Part shown: positions 54,601 through 64,000 of the stretch, one piece after another
How positions within the stretch are numbered: the stretch's first letter is position 1
Layout: every line of letters starts with the position of its first letter
Assembly (NCBI RefSeq): GCF_023264675.1
Contig: NZ_JAHFVG010000001.1
Location: 248,001-312,000, forward strand
Direction of reading: 5' to 3'
Length of the DNA stretch: 64,000 nucleotides
DNA from: Rhodococcus sp. (in: high G+C Gram-positive bacteria)
GTDB taxonomy: Bacteria > Actinomycetota > Actinomycetes > Mycobacteriales > Mycobacteriaceae
Notes under the pieces: model-generated
Told to the model about the DNA's origin: nothing
Seen by the model: the letters and a program-made list of their open reading frames with translations, nothing else
The model's database searches: none
Position numbers and translations under genes: made by a program

Positions 54601-55575
54601 ATGCTCGCAGCTCTGATCCCCGACAGCCAACGACGTACATTCGCCGAGCTGCGTGATCGACTCGACCTCTCGGCGGGAGATCGTTCGGCAAAACGGTCTG
54701 CATTCTGGGTCATGTTGACAATGTCGGCATTGATCGCCGTGGCGGGTGTGGTCAGTGACTCGACTGCGACGGTTATCGGCGCCATGATCGTCGCACCGCT
54801 CTCGACCCCGATACTCGGAGTGGGGCTGGGGATCACAGCAGGACGCGGCAAGCTGATCGCGATCAGTCTTCTGCACGTGTTCGGCGGACTCGTGGTCGTA
54901 GTCCTCCTGGGCATTTTGTTTGCTCAGGTCCTGCCCAGCCCTGCAAGTGTGCTCAACAATTCGCAGGTGTTGGGGCGCACATCGCCCGCATTGATGGACC
55001 TGGTCGCGGCGGTCTCCACCGGCTTCGTCGGTGCAATCGCGATCGCTCGTCGCGACGTGGGAGATGTCCTCCCGGGCGTAGCGATCGCCATATCGTTGGT
55101 CCCGCCACTTGCAGTGGTCGGAGTATGCCTCGGATCAGGAGCCTTGTCGCTGGCGGCCGGCGCTCTGGTGCTGTTCGCATCGAATGTCGTGGCGATGATC
55201 ATCACTGCCACAATGGTTTTCGTCGTAGCCGGCTATGCCGTAGAGGTCCATGGCGAGGCCGGCCACCACCGCCGCCATGCCTACAGTCTGCTGGCAATTG
55301 CTCTGATAGTGGTCGCCATTCCGATGGTCGTCAATTCCTTGTCCGCGCTCTGGGCGCAGCAGGTCAACACCCTCGCCGACGATTGGCTCGCCGACACCCC
55401 GAACGCCGAGGTCACCGACGTCAGCTGGCAAGGAGGCACGGCCACCATCTCGGTCCTCGGCCCCGCTGCGCTGCCGCCGGTGGATCGTCTCGCGGACTCG
55501 GTCGACGCACTGATTCCGTGGCATACGGAGGTGCAAGTGGTGCACACCTACGGATCGCGTATCACGCCGAAATAG
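54601..55575 (+). CDS. DUF389 membrane protein
   Basis: This 324-residue protein has the DUF389 (TIGR00341) core: DSTATVIGAMIVAPLSTPIL (about 53-72), SPALMDLVAAVSTGFVGAIA, and GDVLPGVAIAISLVPPLAVV (about 158-177), with about eight membrane segments and a small soluble tail. The role is unknown. ATG 54601 follows AGAAGGAGCC. The MerR gene follows 80 bases later. Confidence 0.85.
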   Translation: MLAALIPDSQRRTFAELRDRLDLSAGDRSAKRSAFWVMLTMSALIAVAGVVSDSTATVIGAMIVAPLSTPILGVGLGITAGRGKLIAISLLHVFGGLVVVVLLGILFAQVLPSPASVLNNSQVLGRTSPALMDLVAAVSTGFVGAIAIARRDVGDVLPGVAIAISLVPPLAVVGVCLGSGALSLAAGALVLFASNVVAMIITATMVFVVAGYAVEVHGEAGHHRRHAYSLLAIALIVVAIPMVVNSLSALWAQQVNTLADDWLADTPNAEVTDVSWQGGTATISVLGPAALPPVDRLADSVDALIPWHTEVQVVHTYGSRITPK

Positions 55576-55655
55576 CCGTGGTCGGCAGCTTCCGACATCC
55601 ATCACCTGACCGGTTACGGTATAGCAAGGAAACGGATCGGCGGAAGGCAACCAGG

Positions 55656-57676
<2,021 letters not shown>

Positions 57677-57691
57677 CGGCGAAGCCGCACC

Positions 57692-59596
57692 TCACGCGAA
57701 CTGCGACGAATACAACCTGTTGTACGGGCCGCCCGCTCCGACGAGCGAATCGTGGTCACCCTGCTCGACGATGTGCCCGTCCTCCATGACGACGATGAGG
57801 TCGGCGTCGCGGATGGTCGAGAGACGGTGCGCGATGACGAAGCTGGTGCGGTCGCTTCGGAGCGCCGCCGTCGCCTTCTGCACCAGCAGCTCGGTACGGG
57901 TGTCGACGGAGCTCGTCGCCTCGTCGAGGATCAGAATGAGCGGCTTGGCCAGGAAGGCGCGAGCAATGGTGATGAGCTGCTTCTCGCCCGCACTGACGTT
58001 GTTGCCCTCCTCGTCGATGACGGTGTCGTAGCCGTCGGGCAGCGAGTGCACGAACTTGTCGACATAGCTGACCCGCGCGGCTTCGAGGATTTCTTCCTCG
58101 GAGGCGTTCGGGTCTCCGTAGGCGATGTTGTCGCGGATGGTTCCGCCGAACAACCAGGTGTCCTGGAGAACCATTCCGGTGCGTTCGCGGAGTTCGTCGC
58201 GTGACATGTCTCGGGTGTCGACGCCGTCGACGGTGATGCGCCCGGAGTCGATGTCGTAGAACCGCATGACGAGGTTCACCAACGTCGTCTTGCCTGCACC
58301 CGTCGGACCGACGATGGCGACGAGGTGTCCCGGCTCGGCGACGAGCGAGAGGTCCTCGATCAACGGCTGATCCTCGCGGTAGCGGAACGAGACGTCCTCG
58401 AACGCCACTCGGCCGTAGTTCACCGGAGGAATCACCGGTTTGACGGGATCGGGCAATTCGTCGTCGGCGTCGAGCAGATCGAAAATCCGCTCCGCCGACG
58501 CCACCCCGGACTGCACCAGGTTCACCATCGAACCGACCTGGGTCAGTGGCTGGGTGAACTGACGCGAATACTGGATGAACGCCTGCACCTCACCGAGACT
58601 CAACGTTCCCGACGCCACCCGGAGGCCTCCGACGACGGCGATGATCACGTAGTTGACGTTTCCGAGGAACATCACGGCAGGCATGATCATGCCGGAGATG
58701 AATTGGGCCCGGTAGCTCGATTCGAAGAGCTTGTCGTTTCGCTCGCCGAACTCTCGTTCCACCTCGGCCTGCCGACCGAATGCCTTGACGAGCTCGTGGC
58801 CGGTGTAGGTCTCCTCGATCTGACCGTTGAGCTTGCCGGTGTACCGCCACTGATCGACGAAGTGCGGCTGCGAACGTTTCGCGATCACGGCCGTGACGAG
58901 GAACGATGCCGGAACCGTCAGCACCGCAACGAGAGCCAGCAGAGGCGAGATCCAGATCATCATGCCCAGAATGCCGAGCACGGTCAGCACGGCGGTGATC
59001 AGCTGGCTCAGTGTCTGCTGCAGTGCGGTGGAGACGTTGTCGACGTCGTTGGTGACTCGGCTGAGCAGTTCACCACGAGTACGCGAATCGAAGTATTTCA
59101 ACGGAAGTCGATGAATCTTGCGTTCGACGCTGTCACGCAGATTGCGGATGGTGCGCTGTAGCGCGATGTTGAGGATGTAGCCCTGCGCCCAGGCGAGAGC
59201 GGCCGACACCAGGTACAACGCCAACACGAACAGCAGGACGCGTCCGACCGCGCCGAAATCGATTCCGACGCCGGGCGTGACGTCCATTCCGGAGACAAGA
59301 TCGGCGAACGTGCCCTGCCCTTGCGAGCGAAGATCGTCGACGGCTTGTGTTTTGGATACTCCCGCCGGAAGTTGGTTCCCGATCACTCCGTTGAAGATGA
59401 GGTTGGTGGCATGGCCGAGGATGTTCGGCGCCGCGACCGTCAGTACGACGCTCGCGATCGCAAACATCAGCATGATGCTCAGCAACATCTTCTCGGGTCG
59501 CAGCAATCCGATGAGTCGTTTGAGAGAGGGCTTGAAATTCTGGGCTCGTGTACCGGGGGCATTGCCGGCAGGAGCGGCTGGTCCTGGCTTGGTCAC
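57692..59596 (-). CDS. ABC exporter half-transporter with canonical NBD
   Basis: This 634-residue protein has a six-helix transmembrane domain (about 50-340) and an ATPase domain with Walker A IVGPTGAGKTT, signature NVSAGEKQL, Walker B LILDEATSSVD and the switch His in VIAHRLST. The catalytic Glu is present. Its GTG start overlaps the upstream exporter stop by 4 bases, forming a heterodimer pair. From memory, Rv1273c/Rv1272c of M. tuberculosis are similar. The substrate is unknown; lipids or drugs are typical. Confidence 0.9.
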   Translation of the reverse strand: MTKPGPAAPAGNAPGTRAQNFKPSLKRLIGLLRPEKMLLSIMLMFAIASVVLTVAAPNILGHATNLIFNGVIGNQLPAGVSKTQAVDDLRSQGQGTFADLVSGMDVTPGVGIDFGAVGRVLLFVLALYLVSAALAWAQGYILNIALQRTIRNLRDSVERKIHRLPLKYFDSRTRGELLSRVTNDVDNVSTALQQTLSQLITAVLTVLGILGMMIWISPLLALVAVLTVPASFLVTAVIAKRSQPHFVDQWRYTGKLNGQIEETYTGHELVKAFGRQAEVEREFGERNDKLFESSYRAQFISGMIMPAVMFLGNVNYVIIAVVGGLRVASGTLSLGEVQAFIQYSRQFTQPLTQVGSMVNLVQSGVASAERIFDLLDADDELPDPVKPVIPPVNYGRVAFEDVSFRYREDQPLIEDLSLVAEPGHLVAIVGPTGAGKTTLVNLVMRFYDIDSGRITVDGVDTRDMSRDELRERTGMVLQDTWLFGGTIRDNIAYGDPNASEEEILEAARVSYVDKFVHSLPDGYDTVIDEEGNNVSAGEKQLITIARAFLAKPLILILDEATSSVDTRTELLVQKATAALRSDRTSFVIAHRLSTIRDADLIVVMEDGHIVEQGDHDSLVGAGGPYNRLYSSQFA

Positions 59597-61323
59597 GACA
59601 CTGCCACCGCATGCTGGGAGTCGACGATTTCCGCGTACGTCGGACACGACGCTATCAACTCGCCGTGTGTGCCGAGCCCCACCGGTTTACCGTCGTCGAG
59701 GACGAGAATCTGATCCGCGTCGATGATGGTCGAGACACGTTGGGCGACGACGATCATGCTTGCGTCCTTCATGATCGGGCGCAGCGCCGCGCGGAGCTGC
59801 GAGTCGGTGGTGAGATCGAGCGCGGAGAAGGAGTCGTCGAACAGATAGACGCTCGGCTTGCGCACCAACGCGCGAGCGATGGCCAGCCTCTGCCGTTGAC
59901 CACCGGAGACGGTGGTGCCGCCTTGGGACACCTCGGTCTCGAGGCCGTCGGGCATCTTGCGAACGAAGTCCGCGCCCTGGGCGATCTCCAGCGCCTCCCA
60001 CAGTTCGGCATCGGTCGCATCGGACTTGCCGTAGCGCAGGTTGGATGCGATGGTGCCCGAGAACAGGTAGGGCTTCTGGGGAATCAGACCGATTGCGGAC
60101 CGCAGCGAGTCGATGTCGAGTTCCCTGATGTCGGTTCCGCCGACGAGCACTTGCCCGGCCGAGACGTCGATGAGGCGGGGAATCAAGTTGATCAGCGTCG
60201 ACTTGCCCGATCCCGTGCCGCCGATGATCGCCGTGACCTTGCCTGGTTCGGCCCGAAAGTTCACGCCGCACAGAACAGGGAACTCCGCTCCGGGGAAGGA
60301 GAATTCGGCGTTCCGCAGTTCCACGACACCCGGATCGAGCGAGAACGGCTTCGGGTCGACCGGCAGAACCACCGACGATTCGGTGGCCAGAACTTCGCTG
60401 ATCCGATCGGCACACACCGAGGCGCGGGGCACCATCATCGCGATGAACGACGCCATCATGACCGACATCAGGATGAGCATGATGTAACTGAGAAGCGCGG
60501 TGAGTGCGCCGATCTCCATCGTGCCGTTGTTGATCGCGTGTCCGCCGAACCAGATGACGGCGACGCTGGTGACGTTGGAAATGAGCATGACCGTCGGGAA
60601 CATGAGGGCCATCAGCCGCCCGACACGCAACGCCGCTGCGGTGAGAGAGTCGTTCGCGACGGCGAAACGGTCGATCTCCTTGCGCTCACGAACGAAGGCC
60701 CGCACGACGCGGATGCCGGTGATCTGTTCCCGCAGTACGCGGTTGACGGCATCGATGCGCACCTGCATGGAGCGAAAGCCCGGCACCATTCGTGCCACGA
60801 TCAGACCCATCGACAGCGCCAGCCCCGGTACCGCGATCAGCAGGATCCACGACAGGCCGAGGTCTTCCCGCAAAGCCATCACCACGCCGCCGACACACAT
60901 GATCGGTGCCATCACCACGATGGTGAACCCCATGACGATCAGAAGTTGCACCTGCTGAACATCGTTGGTGTTGCGGGTGATCAGTGACGGCGCGCCGAAC
61001 TGGCCGACCTCGCGCGCCGAGAACGTTCCGACGCGATGCAGGATCGCCTTGCGCAGATCACGCCCGGCCCCCATCGCTGCCCTTGCACCGATCAACACGG
61101 CTGCGACCGAGCAGATGATCTGCACGAGCGAGACCAGCAGCATCCATCCGCCGGTGGTGAGGATGTAACCGGTGTCGCCTCGGGTCACACCGTTGTCGAT
61201 GATGTCGGCGTTGAGGCTCGGCAGGTACAGCGAGGCCGCCGTGGCCACCAACTGCAGCGCGATCAAGCCGGCGATCGCACGCTTGTAGGGGGCGAGATAG
61301 GTCTTGAGCAGCGGGATCAGCAT
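59593..61323 (-). CDS. ABC exporter half-transporter with degenerate NBD
   Basis: This 576-residue protein has the ABC exporter transmembrane domain (about 15-310) and an ATPase domain with Walker A IIGGTGSGKSTL and signature VSGGQRQRLAIARAL. In Walker B it has VYLFDDSFSALD, with Asp in place of the catalytic Glu. The switch region reads VVAQRVST, with Gln in place of His. The pair would therefore have one working and one degenerate ATP site, as in known heterodimeric exporters. It starts the two-gene operon. Confidence 0.9.
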   Translation of the reverse strand: MLIPLLKTYLAPYKRAIAGLIALQLVATAASLYLPSLNADIIDNGVTRGDTGYILTTGGWMLLVSLVQIICSVAAVLIGARAAMGAGRDLRKAILHRVGTFSAREVGQFGAPSLITRNTNDVQQVQLLIVMGFTIVVMAPIMCVGGVVMALREDLGLSWILLIAVPGLALSMGLIVARMVPGFRSMQVRIDAVNRVLREQITGIRVVRAFVRERKEIDRFAVANDSLTAAALRVGRLMALMFPTVMLISNVTSVAVIWFGGHAINNGTMEIGALTALLSYIMLILMSVMMASFIAMMVPRASVCADRISEVLATESSVVLPVDPKPFSLDPGVVELRNAEFSFPGAEFPVLCGVNFRAEPGKVTAIIGGTGSGKSTLINLIPRLIDVSAGQVLVGGTDIRELDIDSLRSAIGLIPQKPYLFSGTIASNLRYGKSDATDAELWEALEIAQGADFVRKMPDGLETEVSQGGTTVSGGQRQRLAIARALVRKPSVYLFDDSFSALDLTTDSQLRAALRPIMKDASMIVVAQRVSTIIDADQILVLDDGKPVGLGTHGELIASCPTYAEIVDSQHAVAVS

Positions 61324-61406
61324 GATGGCCGAAGATTACTCGTACACATGACTTACAGTCTCCATATTTTGTCGAGTGAACTTCAACCTTCGGCCATCGT
61401 GCCAGG

Positions 61407-63713
61407 TCAGACGCTTGCCGTGGCCTTGGGTGCCGCCTTCTCCAGCTTGGCACCCTCGATGTCGACATTGGGCAGGATCTTGTCGAGCCACTTCGGCAAC
61501 CACCACGCCTTGTCGCCGAGGAGTGCCATCACCGACGGAATGATCACCATGCGGACGACGAACGCGTCGAAGAACACCGCAGCCGCAAGCGCGAAACCGA
61601 TCGACTTGATGAACGAGTCCGGCTCGGCCATGAACGCCGCGAACACCGAGATCATGATGATGGCCGCCGACGTCACCACGCGGGCGCCGTACTTGAATCC
61701 GTTGACGACCGATTCCTTCGCCGGAGTGCCGTGCACGAACTCCTCGCGCATTCGCGAGACCAGGAACACCTGGTAGTCCATCGCAAGGCCGAACACGACA
61801 CCGATGAGGAAGATCGGCATGAAGCTGACGATCGGCTGCGGATTGCTGATCAATCCGAGCCCACCTTCTTGGAAGATGAACACCGTCGCCCCGAACGTCG
61901 CGAGAACGCTCAGCAAGAATCCGAGCGTCGCGGTCAACGGCACCAGGATCGACCGGAAGACCACCATCAGTAGGACGAATGCCAGTCCGACGACCACGGC
62001 GAGGTACGGAACGAGTGCGTTCTGCAACCGCTCGGACACATCGAGTTCGAGCGCGGTCTGGCCGGTCACGCCGTAGCTGGCACCGGTGCTCTCGGTTACG
62101 CCGGATTCGGCGGCACGAAGGTTGGCGACGAGGTCCTTCGTCTCCTGACTGTTCGGACCGCTGGACGGGGTGACGAGGATCTGAGCGGTATCGCCTGCTT
62201 CGTTCACCGCCACGATCTGCGCATTCGCGACGTCGTCCTCTTCGTAGATCGCGTCGACAACCTTGCCGAACGCAGCCGTGCGATCGGCGTCGGCAACCTT
62301 CGAGGCGTCGACGATGGTCAGAAGCGGTCCACTCTTGCCGGGACCGAATCCTTCCTGCTCCAGGTCGTAGGCCTTACGAACGGACGTCGACGGGTCCGAG
62401 GTCGCGATGCTCGGCAGCGCGAGCGAGAGTCCTGTCGTGGGTCCGGCGATGACGCCGAGGAGAACGATGCCGCCGATGAGGCCGATCGCGGGACGCTTGA
62501 CGAGCAGGCGAGCCCACCGCAGGCCGTTGGTCGGCTTGGCGTCGGGATCCTCGGGATCGGTGGTGTTGACGAATTTGAGCTTGCCTCCAAAGGCCCTGCC
62601 CTTGTAGAGCCCCAGCATGGCGGGCAGGAACGTCAATGCGATCAACACCGCGATCAACACCGCGAACGCGGCGGCGAGTCCCATCTGCGACAGGAATGGA
62701 ATCCCGACGACACGGAGAGCGATGAGCGCGATCAATACCGTCGCGCCCGCGAAGACGACAGCCGAACCCGCGGTTCCGACGGCACGTCCGACGGCATCTT
62801 CGCGATCGTCGGTGAGAGTCAGCTCGTGGCGATATCGGGCGAGGATGAACAGCGAGTAGTCGATGGCGACTGCCAAACCGATCATGATCGCCAGTACCGG
62901 GGTGAACGTCGACAGGTCGGCAAATCCGGAGGCCGTCGTGATGGCCAGGCTGCTGACGCCGATGCCGACGATGGCGGTGATTAGCGGCAAGCTTGCTGCG
63001 GCGGCCGATCCGAACATGATGAGCATGACGACGGCGGCGACGGCCAAGCCGACGAGTTCCGACGAGCCTCCGGGCGGTGCGGCACTCTGCGCGACGCTGC
63101 CACCGAGTTCGACGGTCAGTCCGGCGTCGCGGGCAGGTTGCGCTGCCGCGTCGAGATCCGAGCGCAGCTCATCGGTGACGTCGGCCAGTTCGACCGAGAT
63201 CGGGACATCGAGCGTGCCGATGTTTCCGGTCGGGCTCAGCGGCGACAGAGCTGCGGCGTTGGCGGCAGCCACATCGGGCGCTGTGCCGTCCTCCTCGGCG
63301 ACCTTGTTGTACTGATCGACGATTGCAGTGTTTCCCGCCACCGGGTTCGTCAACGGCTTGGCACCACCCGGCTTGGCTGCCGCGTCGACGTCGTCGATCT
63401 TGTCGATGTCGGCGATCGTCGCGTCGATGGCTGCGGTGAAGGCAGGGGTGTCGAGGCTCTGACCGTCAGGCGCTTTGAACACGTATTGCGCGGATACAGC
63501 GCTGAGCGGATCCTCGGTTCCTCCGAAGCGCTCGCTCTGGAGGTCGAGAGCAGCCTGAGCGGGGGTGCCCGGGATGGAGAACGAATTGGCGGTCGGCCCG
63601 GACAGCGTTGCCGCGCCGACGCCCGCAAGAATGAGAATCGCCAGCCACAGCCCAAGGACTATGCCTTTCCGCCGGTAGGCGAACTTTCCGATCCGATACA
63701 GATAGGTGGCCAC
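61407..63713 (-). CDS. MMPL-family transporter
   Basis: This 768-residue RND-type protein has two sets of about six membrane segments separated by large extracytoplasmic loops. GLAVAIDYSLFILARYRHEL and GVVFGLAMDYQVFLVSRMREEF are the paired proton-relay Asp/Tyr helices of MMPL proteins. Members export lipids or siderophores in mycolata. The GTG start has a GAGGAGAC site; the longer upstream reading was rejected. It follows a TetR gene after 11 bases, which probably regulates it. Confidence 0.92.
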   Translation of the reverse strand: MATYLYRIGKFAYRRKGIVLGLWLAILILAGVGAATLSGPTANSFSIPGTPAQAALDLQSERFGGTEDPLSAVSAQYVFKAPDGQSLDTPAFTAAIDATIADIDKIDDVDAAAKPGGAKPLTNPVAGNTAIVDQYNKVAEEDGTAPDVAAANAAALSPLSPTGNIGTLDVPISVELADVTDELRSDLDAAAQPARDAGLTVELGGSVAQSAAPPGGSSELVGLAVAAVVMLIMFGSAAAASLPLITAIVGIGVSSLAITTASGFADLSTFTPVLAIMIGLAVAIDYSLFILARYRHELTLTDDREDAVGRAVGTAGSAVVFAGATVLIALIALRVVGIPFLSQMGLAAAFAVLIAVLIALTFLPAMLGLYKGRAFGGKLKFVNTTDPEDPDAKPTNGLRWARLLVKRPAIGLIGGIVLLGVIAGPTTGLSLALPSIATSDPSTSVRKAYDLEQEGFGPGKSGPLLTIVDASKVADADRTAAFGKVVDAIYEEDDVANAQIVAVNEAGDTAQILVTPSSGPNSQETKDLVANLRAAESGVTESTGASYGVTGQTALELDVSERLQNALVPYLAVVVGLAFVLLMVVFRSILVPLTATLGFLLSVLATFGATVFIFQEGGLGLISNPQPIVSFMPIFLIGVVFGLAMDYQVFLVSRMREEFVHGTPAKESVVNGFKYGARVVTSAAIIMISVFAAFMAEPDSFIKSIGFALAAAVFFDAFVVRMVIIPSVMALLGDKAWWLPKWLDKILPNVDIEGAKLEKAAPKATASV

Positions 63714-63724
63714 AGAAGGTCTCC

Positions 63725-64000
63725 TCAGTTGGTTTTCGGTTCGCGCGGGTCCGGAAGCCCGGCTTGTAATTGATCGAAGGCATCTTCGACGAGCTGTTTC
63801 GGCGAAGAGTGTTCGTGTTGGTTGCTGATCCACAGCGTCAACGCAGCCGAGACCGCGTTTCCCACTGCTACTTGAAGGAGGTTCGGATAGAGATCTCGGT
63901 CGATGTCCGTTCCGGTTCGTTCGGCGATGGCCTCGCCGAGTACGCGAGTCAAGGAGTGATGAACCTCGAACTTTCTTGCCATCACAGCGGGATTGGCTTC
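63725..64000 (-). CDS. TetR-like regulator, C-terminal part
   Basis: The open frame runs from the window edge to a stop at 63725, giving 91 residues with no start codon needed inside. The sequence (FEVHHSLTRVLGEAIAERTG, then a helical tail ending ISNQHEHSSPKQLVEDAFDQ) resembles the ligand-binding half of a TetR protein; the HTH is outside the window. It is 11 bases upstream of the MMPL gene in the same direction, so it is probably its local regulator. Confidence 0.65.
   Translation of the reverse strand, partial: EANPAVMARKFEVHHSLTRVLGEAIAERTGTDIDRDLYPNLLQVAVGNAVSAALTLWISNQHEHSSPKQLVEDAFDQLQAGLPDPREPKTN

Noticed and set aside
61344..61356. Short GACT-tac-AGTC palindrome before the ABC operon
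   Set aside because: Arms of four bases are expected by chance; no promoter could be tied to it.

Overview
The window is high-GC actinobacterial DNA, densely coded on both strands, with no transposase, integrase, CRISPR array or rRNA. The best fit is a mycolic-acid-containing genus, most likely Rhodococcus or a close relative. Signs for this are an actinobacterial mIHF-type protein, a TIGR03086/mycothiol-enzyme-like protein, an MMPL transporter, many fatty-acid genes with paired TetR/FCD regulators, and several GTG starts with 4-bp stop/start overlaps. From memory, the gene set also recalls a Mycobacterium tuberculosis neighbourhood: Rv3718c (SRPBCC), Rv3719, Rv3720, dnaX (Rv3721c), Rv3722c, ffs and a serine tRNA. 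Here that set is spread over 37 kb with other genes between.

1-13 kb. A partial SRPBCC gene is divergent from an FAD reductase/fatty-acid methyltransferase pair that probably makes a methyl-branched fatty acid. Next come an MpaB-type oxygenase divergent from its TetR regulator, an acyl-CoA-binding protein, a YdeP-type molybdopterin oxidoreductase, and an acyl-CoA dehydrogenase/FCD regulator pair divergent from an aldehyde dehydrogenase/MpaB pair.

13-24 kb. A DUF808 membrane protein, a double-HTH TetR protein divergent from enoyl-CoA hydratase and acyl-CoA ligase, an mIHF-like nucleoid protein, a KhtTU-like cation/proton antiporter, a second FCD regulator, and fadBA.

24-37 kb. dnaX, a helicase-associated protein coupled to a HhH-GPD repair protein, transglutaminase, PhoU, a secreted lipase, a TetR/MFS efflux pair, aspartate aminotransferase, SRP RNA and tRNA-Ser(GGA).

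37-46 kb. A polytopic membrane protein, a methyltransferase, a small secreted protein, 3-hydroxybutyrate dehydrogenase with an MHS transporter and LysR regulator, a DUF222-HNH protein and a YbjQ protein.

46-64 kb. GluQRS and a YhhQ queuosine-precursor transporter, an SDR/ferritin-like/Baeyer-Villiger operon, an alkyl sulfatase, DUF389 and MerR proteins, Tgt, a heterodimeric ABC exporter, and an MMPL transporter behind a TetR gene.

Three signals deserve most attention. (1) A 33/34-bp tandem repeat family occurs once as a noncoding array (47.15 kb) and once in frame at the N-terminus of a monooxygenase (49.9 kb). (2) A long near-perfect palindrome occurs three times (3.1, 20.7 and 57.6 kb), twice supplying the stop codon of the adjacent gene. 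(3) Three queuosine-related genes (YhhQ, Tgt, GluQRS) lie within 12 kb, and the Tgt lacks the cysteine usual in preQ1-type bacterial enzymes.

Most coordinates were checked by reading frame. Positions of short sites were read by eye and may be off by a base. Family assignments come from recognising motifs, not from database searches.
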